From Roseovarius mucosus DSM 17069 (lineage in GTDB: Bacteria > Pseudomonadota > Alphaproteobacteria > Rhodobacterales > Rhodobacteraceae), in the NCBI RefSeq assembly GCF_000768555.3, contig NZ_KN293989.1, positions 59,089 to 123,088 of the forward strand: DNA of 64,000 nt, given 5' to 3'. A program made the position numbers and the translations under genes. Below are positions 50,436 to 58,736 of this stretch, piece by piece; positions within the stretch are counted from its first letter, which is position 1, and each line of letters begins with the position of its first letter. Under the pieces are notes generated by a model. The model made no database searches and had not been told where the DNA came from. It saw only the letters and a program-made list of their open reading frames with translations.

Positions 50436-50559
50436 GGCAGTCTCCTGAAGAAAAGGTTCTTTGCTGCCCGCGATAGGTAATGCATTTGCATTGCCTTGTC
50501 AAGACAAGCCGCAGCATCTGCTGTCGCCGGGCAGGTCAATGAACCGTCCGGCGAAGGAC

Positions 50560-51213
50560 CTAATTTCGCCCCGCCAGGAACTCCGCCAGCACCGGGCTAG
50601 CCGCACCTTTCGCGGAGCTGAGCAGCTCCGAGCCCGCAAGCGAGGCCTTCGACAGGCGTACGAGCCCACCAGTTTCCTCGATGCGGTAGCAGCGGCGCTT
50701 TTGCCGCCCGCGCCTGTAGTGGATCGCGGTGACAATCTGGCAGGTACTGCCATCGGTGAGCGTCACAGGTGCTGCGAGCTTGATCTTGTCGCCTTCCTCG
50801 TAGTCCGGGATCGACGCCCAGTCCCGGCAGCGCTGACGCCAGTCCTGGGCGTAGCTGTCCGGGTCTTTCAGGTCGGAGAGGAGCTCGATCAGCCCAAGGG
50901 GAGCACGAGACTCGTTCGGGCCAGCGCTTTCCTCCATGTCCTTGTAGCCCCAGCAGCCGTCATCGTATCGGGTGAGGAAGACAGCGCCAAAAGTGATCGA
51001 CCCGTCCGCATCGGTCACATAGGTCGTGTCTTCGACAGGGGTGCCGTCGAGATTGATGACCTTTGCCGCCGCGTACCAAGTCGAACCCACCTTGCAGGCT
51101 TTGACCAGTTCCGTCTTGCGCCTTTCGCCCTCGAAGGTGCACAGCCGAGCAATCTCCGCTTTCTCATCCGCGTAGGTCTGGACGCGGCCGTCGGTGTAGA
51201 AAAGCCATCCCAT
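50560..51213 (-). CDS. DUF6927-like plasmid protein
   Basis: 217 residues. MGWLFYTDGRVQTYADEKAE, KVGSTWYAAAKVINLDGTPV, FLTRYDDGCWGYKDMEESAG and GPNESRAPLGLIELLSDL. The GWGYKDM-E-GP segment is a hallmark I associate with DUF6927 of Rhodobacteraceae and rhizobial plasmids. Function unknown. It belongs to the same block as the ParB-like and ArdC-like genes. Confidence 0.7.
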   Translation of the reverse strand: MGWLFYTDGRVQTYADEKAEIARLCTFEGERRKTELVKACKVGSTWYAAAKVINLDGTPVEDTTYVTDADGSITFGAVFLTRYDDGCWGYKDMEESAGPNESRAPLGLIELLSDLKDPDSYAQDWRQRCRDWASIPDYEEGDKIKLAAPVTLTDGSTCQIVTAIHYRRGRQKRRCYRIEETGGLVRLSKASLAGSELLSSAKGAASPVLAEFLAGRN

Positions 51214-51315
51214 CTCAGAGTCCTTTCTCTCATTGGGGAAATTGTTGTCGCCAATGTCCCGAGAGGGCCGCAGGCCCGGCAGGGTATTGGCGATGCTTGT
51301 TTGAGAAAGGGCGCG

Positions 51316-51909
51316 TTACGCCGCCCTCCGGTCATCGATTTCCATCAGCGCATCGAGCGGCACGCGGTAGGGCTGCATGGCGTCGAAATCCTCGCAATTG
51401 CCGCAGTTCTGCACGATCGCAAAGGTGTCGCAGGCATCCTTGAGAATGACCCGGAAGGTGCCGCCGAGGCCCGAGGGCACCTCGTAGGTCCCGCCGATGA
51501 GATAGTCCGAAGCCCGGCGCACGAAGACGCGGATGCTGTGGCCATCGGTGGCGAGCCGGATGGCCCCCCGCCCCCGGTCGATGAGCACCTGCACGTCATC
51601 CAGGATGTCGGTGTAGAACTGGCCGGTCAGATCGCGACACGCCATGCGGCGCTGCGCCATCCAGTCGGTGTCCCGAAACGGGTTCATGCCTTCGGCGAAG
51701 GCGAAGGACGGATCGGCCTGTTCGGTGGTGACGATGCGGGTGGTCGTGCCATCGATGCCGTTTGAGCGCAGATGCACACCATTGCCGACGATGAGGATCA
51801 GGGCGGGCCTGTCCACGGGTCCGTTCCAGTTGGGCAGGAAGGTTTTGCAGGCGCGCGCATGGGCGATTTGCGCCGCGACAGCGGAGGCAGAGAACTTGAG
51901 AATAGCCAT
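51316..51909 (-). CDS. Hypothetical plasmid protein (possibly DUF3085-like)
   Basis: 197 residues from ATG 51909. MAILKFSASAVAAQIAHARA, ALILIVGNGVHLRSNGIDGT, GMNPFRDTDWMAQRRMACRD, then a beta-rich end with NCGNCEDFDAMQPYRV. The two close Cys (NCGNC) could bind metal. DUF3085 is my best guess by N-terminal pattern and neighbourhood, not certain. It follows the ParB-like gene after a strong hairpin. Confidence 0.6.
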   Translation of the reverse strand: MAILKFSASAVAAQIAHARACKTFLPNWNGPVDRPALILIVGNGVHLRSNGIDGTTTRIVTTEQADPSFAFAEGMNPFRDTDWMAQRRMACRDLTGQFYTDILDDVQVLIDRGRGAIRLATDGHSIRVFVRRASDYLIGGTYEVPSGLGGTFRVILKDACDTFAIVQNCGNCEDFDAMQPYRVPLDALMEIDDRRAA

Positions 51910-51940
51910 GGGGATGTCTTTCTGTTCGGTTTGGAAGGGT

Positions 51941-51976
51941 CGACCCGCGCGGGTGGCATGATCCACGCGCGGGTCG
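51941..51976 (-). promoter_or_regulatory. 11-bp stem hairpin between ParB-like and next gene
   Basis: CGACCCGCGCG (51941-51951) and CGCGCGGGTCG (51966-51976), 14-bp loop. No T run, so more likely an attenuator or mRNA-processing hairpin than a terminator. Confidence 0.45.
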
Positions 51977-51985
51977 CGTGAGGAC

Positions 51986-53968
51986 TCAGGCCGCTTGCGG
52001 GACCTCGCTGTCAGGCTCCGGGGTTTCCGCAGCGGGCTCCGCCTCATCAGAGGCGACACCGTTGGTCTGCATCATCGGCGGGCACCAGGCGGTCACGGCA
52101 GCGCGCTGCGCGTCGGTGAGGGTGGCGAAGGGTTCGGCGAAGAGCTTGTCGCAGAAGGCGACGATCTCCTTCTTGCTCGACGAGGCCAGCGTCACCGCCT
52201 CCTGGGCGAGACCCAGATCCTCGCCAAGGATCTTCAGGAGCCAAGCCTTCTTGAAGCGGTTGAAGAGCGCCGCATTCGGCGTCCAATGCGCGCGGATGTC
52301 GGGCATGATCTCGATCTCGAACGCATGCATCAGGCTGTCGCGCTGGCGGTCCCGCGCGAAGCAGGACTGCGTGGTGCTGGCCGTGGCATAGGCCACGAGC
52401 TTGGCCTTCTCGCCGGCCTCCAGCGCGCGAAACGCCGCGAACTGATCGGCGGGCGCGCGGGCGTCATCGAGCCAGGAGAGATCAAGTGCATCATGCGCCG
52501 CCGCCACCTGCTCGAGCGAGGTCTCGTCGATCTCGTCCATCTTGGCATGGCTGCGGTATTCCTTGCGGGCATCGATCTTGATCGCCTGCGTGACACTCAT
52601 GCCGCTGGCCAGAACGTCACTGACCAGCTTGAAGAGCGTCAGATCGAGCGTGGCTTCCGGATGCAGCGCCATCGCGGCCCCAAGCGCCATGGCTCGCTCG
52701 GTCTTGAGGTCCTCAGCCAGTGAGGCTGGGTAGGTGATTTCGCCGGCGTCCGGGGCCTCCTCCCCGGTCGGGCTAGCCGAGGAGCCGCGCGCGCCCTCCT
52801 CTTTGACGGTGTCTTCCGGGCGGACGAGACCAACATGGAGCGTGATCTGCCCACCCTGCCACGACGCGATCACCCCAGACCGCGCGAGGTCCTCGGCGCT
52901 GTAGGCTTCCTGCAGATCGCGCGCTTCCTCTTCCAAGGCGTCCACGCGCTCGTAAAGGGCATTGTAGGCACCGTCCTCGAGCCCCTCATCCTCCATCTCG
53001 AGCTGCAATTTCTCAAGCTCGGCGGTGATCTCATCAATGCGCTTCCGGGCAGCCTCATCCGGCTCGATCGGGCCGGGATAGACGCGGCCATAGTCGGCCA
53101 TGATCGCGTAGTCATAGCGCACCATCGCATCGGCCCAGGCAAACCCCAGCCTCATACGGGCCTCTTCGGCGGCGGCACCGAGCTTCTCGAGCAGGATGGT
53201 CTCGACCAGTGCCGCATCCTCCAGCACGGAATGCTCTTCCAGAAGGTCAGCCGCGACGGCACCGCCACGCGCCTCGTAGTCTTCGCGCACGAAAGCCCCG
53301 ATATCATCGCTGACCTGCACGCCGCGGGATTTGAGGGCCTGACGGACGGTATAGGCCTGCAGATAGCCGCCGTCCTTCGTGAGCGCCTCGAAGACCTCGC
53401 GCTGCGCCTCCTGGCTCGGGTGCTCGGCGAAGGCTTTCATCGTGTCGAGCGTGATCACCTTGCCCCGGGCCGCGGCGCGGATGTCGGGGTGGATCAGGCC
53501 ATAGCGCAACCGGCCTTTCACGGCCGCCACCGTGGTGCCGAAGGTCTTTGCGATCGTCTCGGGCGTCTGGCCGTCGACCTCCATCATCCGGGCGAAGGCC
53601 TCGAACTCGTCGATGGCATTCATCGGTGCCTGGGTGATGTTCTCGGCGAGCGACAGTGCCGTGGTGACGTCGCAGTCTTCCGGCACGAGGCGGCAGTCCA
53701 CCTTGGTCTTCGCCGTGAACCCCTTGCTGGCCTTGTCGGCGATCAGCTCCTTCAGCGCGGCATGGCGTCGGCCACCGGCGAGGACAGCATATTTGCCGTC
53801 AAGCTTCTGGACGAGAAGCGGCTGGAGCAGGCCCAGCACAGCGATGCTGGCCTTCAGATGCGCGATGTTCTCGGGGTCATAAGTTTCCGGCGAGTTGCTG
53901 CGCACATTGGCGGGATGCGGGACAAGATCGCCGATAGCGATGGTGAGAGGGGCAAAGTTCGTGGTCAT
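51986..53968 (-). CDS. ParB/Srx-like nuclease-fold plasmid protein
   Basis: 660 residues from ATG 53968. ParB N-terminal domain: GDLVPHPANVRSN, AVLAGGRRHAALKELIAD and ALSLAENITQAPMNAIDEFE, then an HTH (PETIAKTFGTTVAAVKGRLR). The long C-terminal half (WADAMVRYDYAIMADYGRVY, ending acidic) is found in a plasmid ParB-like family that is distinct from partition ParB. RepB at 60074-60997 is the true partition protein, so this one probably regulates or modifies. A decayed relative is at 57701-58683. Confidence 0.85.
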   Translation of the reverse strand: MTTNFAPLTIAIGDLVPHPANVRSNSPETYDPENIAHLKASIAVLGLLQPLLVQKLDGKYAVLAGGRRHAALKELIADKASKGFTAKTKVDCRLVPEDCDVTTALSLAENITQAPMNAIDEFEAFARMMEVDGQTPETIAKTFGTTVAAVKGRLRYGLIHPDIRAAARGKVITLDTMKAFAEHPSQEAQREVFEALTKDGGYLQAYTVRQALKSRGVQVSDDIGAFVREDYEARGGAVAADLLEEHSVLEDAALVETILLEKLGAAAEEARMRLGFAWADAMVRYDYAIMADYGRVYPGPIEPDEAARKRIDEITAELEKLQLEMEDEGLEDGAYNALYERVDALEEEARDLQEAYSAEDLARSGVIASWQGGQITLHVGLVRPEDTVKEEGARGSSASPTGEEAPDAGEITYPASLAEDLKTERAMALGAAMALHPEATLDLTLFKLVSDVLASGMSVTQAIKIDARKEYRSHAKMDEIDETSLEQVAAAHDALDLSWLDDARAPADQFAAFRALEAGEKAKLVAYATASTTQSCFARDRQRDSLMHAFEIEIMPDIRAHWTPNAALFNRFKKAWLLKILGEDLGLAQEAVTLASSSKKEIVAFCDKLFAEPFATLTDAQRAAVTAWCPPMMQTNGVASDEAEPAAETPEPDSEVPQAA

Positions 53969-54050
53969 GGGATATCCTTCCAGGTGGGTGAAGTGTGGCC
54001 CCCGCGCGCGCGGGCGTAACCAATCCCCGGCTTCAGGGATCACTACGACA

Positions 54051-54075
54051 AAAGGCCCACTTTCCCTTTGAGGGG
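54051..54075 (-). repeat. Dispersed leader motif, copy 4
   Basis: Minus strand CCCTCAAAGGGAAAGTGGGC then CTTT, about 85 bp upstream of the ParB-like start. The dyad is less perfect than in other copies. Confidence 0.45.
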
Positions 54076-54124
54076 TCAGTGGGCCTTCATCGTCTGAGAT
54101 GTCAGGGGGGAGGAGTCCCCTGCC

Positions 54125-54514
54125 CTACCAGTCGCGCGCCAGCATGATGGTCAGCACGCGCATGGTGGTGGCGGGATTATCCGGGGTCTCAGCCCCGTAG
54201 CGGAAATCCGAGTCTGCTTCATAGAGATCGATTTTCCAGAACACGGTCTCGCCCCGGATCTCGACCGCCCCGAAATCGTGCCATCCCTCGGGATCATTCT
54301 CAGGCTCGAATGTGGCAAACTCACCGGTCGCCTTCACCGCCTCGGCCATGAAGCCGTCACCAGCCTCCATAAGCGCGCGGGTGACATGCATTCGGCCCTG
54401 GATGGGCTGCGCGGGCGGCACTCCAAGGCACGCGAGCTTGCGAAACGCGTCGTTCTGCGCCGCGATCACGGTCGAGTCGGGACGATCTGGCTGGGGTTGA
54501 ACGGTCATGGCCAT
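54125..54514 (-). CDS. DUF3768 protein
   Basis: 129 residues. AQNDAFRKLACLGVPPAQPI, QGRMHVTRALMEAGDGFMAE, ENDPEGWHDFGAVEIRGETV and FWKIDLYEADSDFRYGAETP, then TMRVLTIMLARDW: a textbook DUF3768 sequence. The family is widespread next to plasmid ParB-like and antirestriction genes and has no known function. Confidence 0.88.
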   Translation of the reverse strand: MAMTVQPQPDRPDSTVIAAQNDAFRKLACLGVPPAQPIQGRMHVTRALMEAGDGFMAEAVKATGEFATFEPENDPEGWHDFGAVEIRGETVFWKIDLYEADSDFRYGAETPDNPATTMRVLTIMLARDW

Positions 54515-54549
54515 GGGGATCTCCTTTGAGAAGTTGAAACACCCTTCCC

Positions 54550-54573
54550 AAAGCCTGCTTTCACTTTTCCGCC
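54550..54573 (-). repeat. Dispersed leader motif, copy 5
   Basis: Minus strand GCGGAAAAGTGAAAGCAGGC then TTT, about 40 bp upstream of the DUF3768 start. Dyad AAAGC-AG-GCTTT is perfect. Confidence 0.55.
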
Positions 54574-54601
54574 TGGCGGATGAATTGAGGCCGAAGGCGC
54601 C

Positions 54602-54811
54602 TTATCCGAACAGCCCTCTGACTCTGTAATTCGGGTTGGCGATGGTTTCGATCCAGCCGCCCTGTTCTTTGATGCTCTCGAGCGCTGCCGAGAACGGATA
54701 AGCGCCCTCGGACTGGCTCCACCAATAAGCTCCGCGTTTGAAGACGATGATCTTGCGGCGGCCGTCGTTGAAGCAGGCCACCCGCAGCGTCTTGGGTTCC
54801 TTGCGTGACAT
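54602..54811 (-). CDS. Hypothetical 69-residue protein
   Basis: MSRKEPKTLRVACFNDGRRK, then IIVFKRGAYWWSQSEGAYPF and ALESIKEQGGWIETIANPNY. A small alpha/beta domain with several Trp; not a family I can name, but sequence composition and spacing (23 bp from the ArdC-like stop) support a real gene in the same operon. Confidence 0.6.
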   Translation of the reverse strand: MSRKEPKTLRVACFNDGRRKIIVFKRGAYWWSQSEGAYPFSAALESIKEQGGWIETIANPNYRVRGLFG

Positions 54812-54834
54812 GCGAGTCTCCGTTCTCCGTGTGG

Positions 54835-55773
54835 TCAGGCGGCCTCGGCACTGCGCCCTGCCCTGCCCGTCTCCGATCTGGCGATCAGATAGTCGCAGGC
54901 GCGCTGCGCGTCCGCGGCGTGCCGGAAGATCGCGCCCTTATCCGACCGAAGAACGCGCAACCAGTTGTGGAGATAGGCGGCATTCATCTCGAGCGTATGC
55001 GCCGTGAAGCCGAGCGTCTGACCCAGGAACACCGAGGTCAATTCCGCGACGATCTCCTCGCGCGCATAGGACGTGTTGCCAAACTTTGAGAACCCGAAAT
55101 CGCGGTTCAGTCGATGGGGAGCTTTCGTGGCATGGGCCAGCTCATGGGCCCAGACCCCGTAGAAATTGCGCGGGTCCTGGAACCGCGTGATGGACGGCAT
55201 GTAAACCTTGTCCACGGGGGGCAAATAGTACGCCTCCGTGCCCGTGAAGACGGTTGTGATGTCGATGGCGTCGAAAAACGCCTGCATGTGCGGGATGGGC
55301 TCGGACGGCGCATGCTCTGGCACGGGCTCCGGGTCGGGGAAGAAACTGTCGGGCAGGCCATCGATCTGGCAGGCATTGAACACGCGGTAGGATTTCTGGA
55401 AGCGGAAGATGCGGGCTTCCTCGGAGTGATCATCCCCGTCGCTGCGGTCGTCCTCGCCGCCCGCGTCTTTCCGGCTTTGACCGTAATAGACGACGACAGA
55501 GGACTTCTCGCCCTTGCGGACCTTTGCGTCCAACGCATTGGCTTGCGGCAGCGTCATCCAGAAGGGAGAGCTGTGGCCCGCCATCACGGTCCGCATCGTC
55601 AGCAGGAAGTTGTTCACTCCCTGGTAGGGTTCTCCGCCCACGCGCAGGGGACGAGAGCTGCCACCTGCGGTCCATGGCTTGCGCCACGGCAGGACACCGC
55701 GCTCGATGATGCGGATGATTTCGTTTGTGATGACCTCGGAGGCATCGAATTTGGGCGTGCGGGATCGGGCCAT
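54835..55773 (-). CDS. ArdC-like antirestriction protein / zincin metallopeptidase
   Basis: 312 residues. N-terminal ssDNA-binding domain (IIRIIERGVLPWRKPWTAGG, YQGVNNFLLTMRTVMAGHSS) and C-terminal metallopeptidase domain with NFYGVWAHELAHATKAPHRL (HExxH), then EEIVAELTSVFLGQTLGFTA. ArdC proteins protect incoming single-stranded plasmid DNA from restriction. Likely expressed early after transfer. Confidence 0.88.
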   Translation of the reverse strand: MARSRTPKFDASEVITNEIIRIIERGVLPWRKPWTAGGSSRPLRVGGEPYQGVNNFLLTMRTVMAGHSSPFWMTLPQANALDAKVRKGEKSSVVVYYGQSRKDAGGEDDRSDGDDHSEEARIFRFQKSYRVFNACQIDGLPDSFFPDPEPVPEHAPSEPIPHMQAFFDAIDITTVFTGTEAYYLPPVDKVYMPSITRFQDPRNFYGVWAHELAHATKAPHRLNRDFGFSKFGNTSYAREEIVAELTSVFLGQTLGFTAHTLEMNAAYLHNWLRVLRSDKGAIFRHAADAQRACDYLIARSETGRAGRSAEAA

Positions 55774-55813
55774 GGCTGGCCTCCTTTCGAGTTTTGGTGA
55801 GAGGAAATGGTGA

Positions 55814-56299
55814 TCAGATTGACTGACGGGGTCGCGGATCGTTGATGATCCTGGCGCCGAGCCCTTCGACCATGTCGATGTAGGTGGTCAGCGACACGGA
55901 CCTGCCGGGGCCCCAGGGTTCAGGGTCGACCGATCCGTCCCGCGTCACCCACGGCAGGTTCGCGAAGGCGATGACATCAGTGACGGGTCGGATATCGATG
56001 AACGGGACCCCTCGTGCGACCGCAAGAGTGGCCAAGGGAAAGCACTCGATCGGCGCGAAACTCGACACGGTGGTCCAACCGAGATGGATGAACGTGCCGC
56101 CCTCTCCGCAGATCACATGCGCGTTTGGCAATGACGCCGCCTGCTTCAGATAGCTGAGGTTACGCAGGACGGTCTCGCGCTCGCGCCGCTGTGCCTGCCC
56201 CGTCTGGCCGGATCGGCGTAGTTCCTTGTGTCGCCACCACGAGGCAGCGGTCGCGCGCAACACGCGCAAGACACCTGTTTGCATGAGAATGCCCTTCAT
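55814..56299 (-). CDS. Hypothetical 161-residue protein upstream of ardC-like gene
   Basis: LRATAASWWRHKELRRSGQT at the N-terminus, then ASLPNAHVICGEGGTFIHLG, a beta-rich centre (VARGVPFIDIRPVTDVIAFA) and SLTTYIDMVEGLGARIINDP. No recognisable family. It precedes the ArdC-like gene by 40 bp and probably shares its transcript. Shielding or establishment role is possible by context only. Confidence 0.55.
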   Translation of the reverse strand: MKGILMQTGVLRVLRATAASWWRHKELRRSGQTGQAQRRERETVLRNLSYLKQAASLPNAHVICGEGGTFIHLGWTTVSSFAPIECFPLATLAVARGVPFIDIRPVTDVIAFANLPWVTRDGSVDPEPWGPGRSVSLTTYIDMVEGLGARIINDPRPRQSI

Positions 56300-56587
56300 C
56301 AGGAACGGCAGACCGGAATCCGGCCCGGACCCATCTGAGGGACCCCAAAGGCCCTCATCCGTCAGTCACAAAACCCGAAGGACACTTTCACTCTTTAGGG
56401 ATCTGATGCCGGAGAATGTTAAATGTGAAGCTCATGAGAACGCAGGATCCTGCACTTTCCGGCATCAGACCCCGATGAGGAACAGGATCAGACCCGGACA
56501 CCCTCTTTCGGGCACCCCAAGGACCTAACCTTCCCCGGCCCTCCTCTTCCTCTCAAACCCCATGATTTCCGCAGGTGGCTTGCATTT
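56300..56587. other. Divergent intergenic region
   Basis: Separates the minus-strand ArdC block from the plus-strand gene at 56638. It contains leader-motif copy 6 and runs into an SOS box; no protein frame is convincing. Confidence 0.4.
56371..56400 (-). repeat. Dispersed leader motif, copy 6 (degenerate)
   Basis: Minus strand CCCTAAAGAGTGAAAGTGTC then CTTCGGG, about 75 bp upstream of the gene starting at 56299. It keeps the GTGAAAGNG core but not the dyad. Confidence 0.4.
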
Positions 56588-56602
56588 GTTCTTGTTATGT
56601 TC
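56588..56602 (+). promoter_or_regulatory. Putative LexA SOS box (GTTC-N7-GTTC)
   Basis: GTTC (56588-56591), 7 bp, GTTC (56599-56602), the alphaproteobacterial LexA consensus, 36 bp upstream of the next ATG. A GTTCT-N6-AGAAC palindrome (56599-56614) overlaps it. About two such 8-base matches are expected by chance in 64 kb on both strands, but its promoter position is suggestive. Confidence 0.45.
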
Positions 56603-56637
56603 TAATTTAAGAACCGCGCTAAGAAGGGAGTTCCCCG

Positions 56638-56931
56638 ATGGAAAGCACTACTTACGCCCTGCCCGCGACGCCAAAGCAGATTGCCTATGCGCGCGCGCTG
56701 GCCCTGCGCAACCAGACGCTTTTGCCGTGGGAGGTTCAGCAAGACCGGCGGTCCCTGAGCGCCTGGATCGACGCACAAGCCAAGATGAACCTGGGCGCGC
56801 AGGACAGCCGCCCGACATCAAAGCAGGTCGCCTTTGCCGAGCGTCTCGCCCGCATCAAGCGCCGCGCCGTCCCGGACGAGTGTTTCCGCGACAAGGGGTT
56901 GATGTCGAAGTGGATCGACGGGAACAAGTGA
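56638..56931 (+). CDS. Small repeated-motif protein, possibly SOS-controlled
   Basis: 97 residues with two copies of a TPKQIAYARALA / TSKQVAFAERLA unit, each followed by a Leu/Pro-rich stretch and SxWID (LSAWIDAQ and MSKWIDGN). AAGAAGGGAG precedes the ATG. Proteins of this kind are frequent and uncharacterised on Rhodobacteraceae plasmids. The tandem layout suggests two small helical binding domains. Confidence 0.65.
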   Translation: MESTTYALPATPKQIAYARALALRNQTLLPWEVQQDRRSLSAWIDAQAKMNLGAQDSRPTSKQVAFAERLARIKRRAVPDECFRDKGLMSKWIDGNK

Positions 56932-56959
56932 AGCTAGACAGACCCTGCTGTGATCGAGA

Positions 56960-57376
56960 TTACTTCAGCCGATCGACAACGGATGCCCCGCCCGACCGAG
57001 CCAGCACGATCAGGCTGGACTGGATCTTGGATGTGAAGACGGAACTGAACGTGCCGATGGGCGTGCGGTCCTCCCAGATATAGGACCGCTCCAGAATATC
57101 CGTGTTGATCTCGTCCAGCATGACCCATTTGCGAACATGGGTCTCCAACCCTACGCGCTGCGACTCGATTTGTGGCACCTCGATAAACTTGCGCGAGGCC
57201 AAGGGCGGCTGCGTCGTGATCGGCAGGATGAACACCACGGTCTCGCTATCGGACTTGGCGACAGTGACGGCGATGCAGACAGGCCTCGTCTTGCGACCCT
57301 CGGTCTCGCCCGCCATCTGTTCTCGTTTCCATAGGAACGGGTAGCGGAAAACCTCTCCAGCACTCGGCTTAGTCAT
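56960..57376 (-). CDS. PemK/MazF-like toxin candidate
   Basis: 138 residues. AGEVFRYPFLWKREQMAGET, EGRKTRPVCIAVTV and VVFILPITTQPP resemble the SH3-like PemK/MazF barrel (G-x-(V/I)-x-x-x, RP-x-(V/C), P-(I/V)-T), with a longer helical C-terminus. It overlaps the preceding Phd-like antitoxin gene by 8 bp, which supports a toxin role. Toxicity is inferred. Confidence 0.55.
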   Translation of the reverse strand: MTKPSAGEVFRYPFLWKREQMAGETEGRKTRPVCIAVTVAKSDSETVVFILPITTQPPLASRKFIEVPQIESQRVGLETHVRKWVMLDEINTDILERSYIWEDRTPIGTFSSVFTSKIQSSLIVLARSGGASVVDRLK

Positions 57377-57638
57377 CAGACTGCGTCAAGTCTCGCTCGA
57401 GCCCTTCTATCATCAGCGCTTTGAGATCCTCGGGCATCTCGTCAACCATATGAGCCTGTTGCGCGGCCCCCCGCGCGAGCTGCTGGTACTGGTCCATGCT
57501 CATCAGCACGAATTTGGGTTTGCGATGCTTGGTGATTGCAATCGGCGACCGAATGGCCGCGTCGAACAGGTCACTTGTGTGCCGCGTAAGGTCGGCCGCC
57601 TTGAACTCGGGAAGCTCATGCATGATCTGGGTCTCCAT
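57369..57638 (-). CDS. Phd/YefM-like antitoxin
   Basis: 89 residues from ATG 57638. EFKAADLTRHTSDLFDAAIR, then SPIAITKHRKPKFVLMSMDQ and YQQLARGAAQQAHMVDEMPE: the DNA-binding Phd fold plus an acidic C-terminal helix that would bind the toxin. A perfect inverted repeat upstream is a likely autoregulatory site. ATG 57623 (MHELPEF) is an alternative start. Confidence 0.75.
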   Translation of the reverse strand: METQIMHELPEFKAADLTRHTSDLFDAAIRSPIAITKHRKPKFVLMSMDQYQQLARGAAQQAHMVDEMPEDLKALMIEGLERDLTQSDD

Positions 57639-57641
57639 TTG

Positions 57642-57674
57642 TGCAGAATATACATACATTCTGGATATTCTGCA
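57642..57674. promoter_or_regulatory. Operator of the Phd/PemK-like pair
   Basis: TGCAGAATAT (57642-57651) and ATATTCTGCA (57665-57674), perfect 10-bp arms, 13-bp spacer, immediately upstream of the antitoxin start. Confidence 0.65.
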
Positions 57675-57700
57675 AGAGATGGGTTGAGCCCTCCCATGAG

Positions 57701-58683
57701 TCATCCGAACCGCAGCACGGTCTCAGTGTAGGTGTACACATTGGCGGTGATGCCGTTCTCGATGGACTCGTCCGAGGTCAGATGGTCGTAGCCGCGATAG
57801 ACTGCCAGCGCGCCGTAGCGATCGAGCGTGACGAACGCCCCTGCCCGCCCGATGTCTGTCGGATTGAAGACTAACGGCAGGGCCTCGATCTTTTCGATTT
57901 CCGCTTCCGACACGCGAAGCCGCTTATCAATCTCGGCGGGGGTCTCATCCTGTCCCGCGTGTTCTTCTTCCAGCGCCTAATACTCGGAGAGCCGTTTGGT
58001 ATGAACCGCTTCTTCTTCATCCGTCATAGGTGCCGGACCGCAGGCCGTGGGGTAGGTCGAGTGCGACCTCGATCCACTTCCAGCCCTCAACCGCAACCCT
58101 CTCAGCCTCGGCCTGGAGTTTCTCCGTCACCAGCCGATCGAGCAAGGCAGGGTTCTCGAGTGAACTGTCGCCATCGCCCTGGAAGAGGTCATGCAGCATC
58201 GGTCTGACCCTTGTCAGGCAGGGACACAAACGCGCGGAACTGGTAGAACGGGTGCAGAGCGACGCGCTGCAAGTTTCCCGCAAGGGAATCGTCCTCGGCT
58301 AGGATGTCGGACGCTGCATCCCGCACAATGCAGGGAATTGGTGTGGTCTTTGCCAAACGCTTCTCCTTTACCAGCAGGGACAATGCTAGGAACCGGCGGC
58401 CCCCGGTTGGGATCTCGAATTTGCCAGTCTCGGTACCATCGTCAGCCAACACGGGCCGCTAGCTCAGGCTCTGTATGAGGCCGCGGTGATCGATGTCTTC
58501 GGCCAGGTCCTCGGCGGACACGCCGGCCTTGATGCGCCACGCGTTGGAGTGCCTCAACATCAGTTTGTCGAAAGGGATACCCAGGGACCGGGGCAGGGTG
58601 ATTATCTGGACAGCTTTGGTCGTCAGATATTCTCCACGACGGGCGTCGGAAGCCACTCTTCCGATCTCACTTTCGGTCACCAT
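57701..58683 (-). pseudogene. Decayed ParB-like gene
   Basis: Successive frames carry collinear pieces of a plasmid ParB-like protein: IPFDKLMLRHSNAWRIKAGV then SAEDLAEDIDHRGLIQSLS (58668-58460); ETGKFEIPTGGRRFLALSLL and AEDDSLAGNLQRVALHPFYQ (to 58189); LENPALLDRLVTEKLQAEAE and AVEGWKWIEVALDLP (58205-58024); ALEEEHAGQDETPAEIDKRL and ARAGAFV-like GRAGAFVTLDRYGALAV (57960-57701). An in-frame TAG precedes ALEEEH, frameshifts join the pieces and the centre is deleted. It is related to the intact gene at 51986-53968 and lies beside repC. Confidence 0.8.
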
Positions 58684-58714
58684 CAAACCTACACTCCTTT
58701 CCCTCTCCCGGTGG

Positions 58715-58734
58715 TTCTTGACCGCGGTCAAGAA
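58715..58734. repeat. parS-like palindrome 1
   Basis: TTCTTGACCGCGGTCAAGAA, a perfect 20-bp palindrome 2 bp beyond the repC stop. The core TCTTGACCGCGGTCAAGA recurs at 60044-60063 and 60087-60104. Confidence 0.8.
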
Positions 58735-58736
58735 GT

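Noticed and set aside
50461..51765. Open frame of about 430 codons antisense to the DUF6927-like gene and its neighbour
   Set aside because: Crosses two better supported genes and has no recognisable motif.
52835..54019. Open frame of about 390 codons antisense to the ParB-like gene
   Set aside because: Shadow frame without ribosome site or conserved features.
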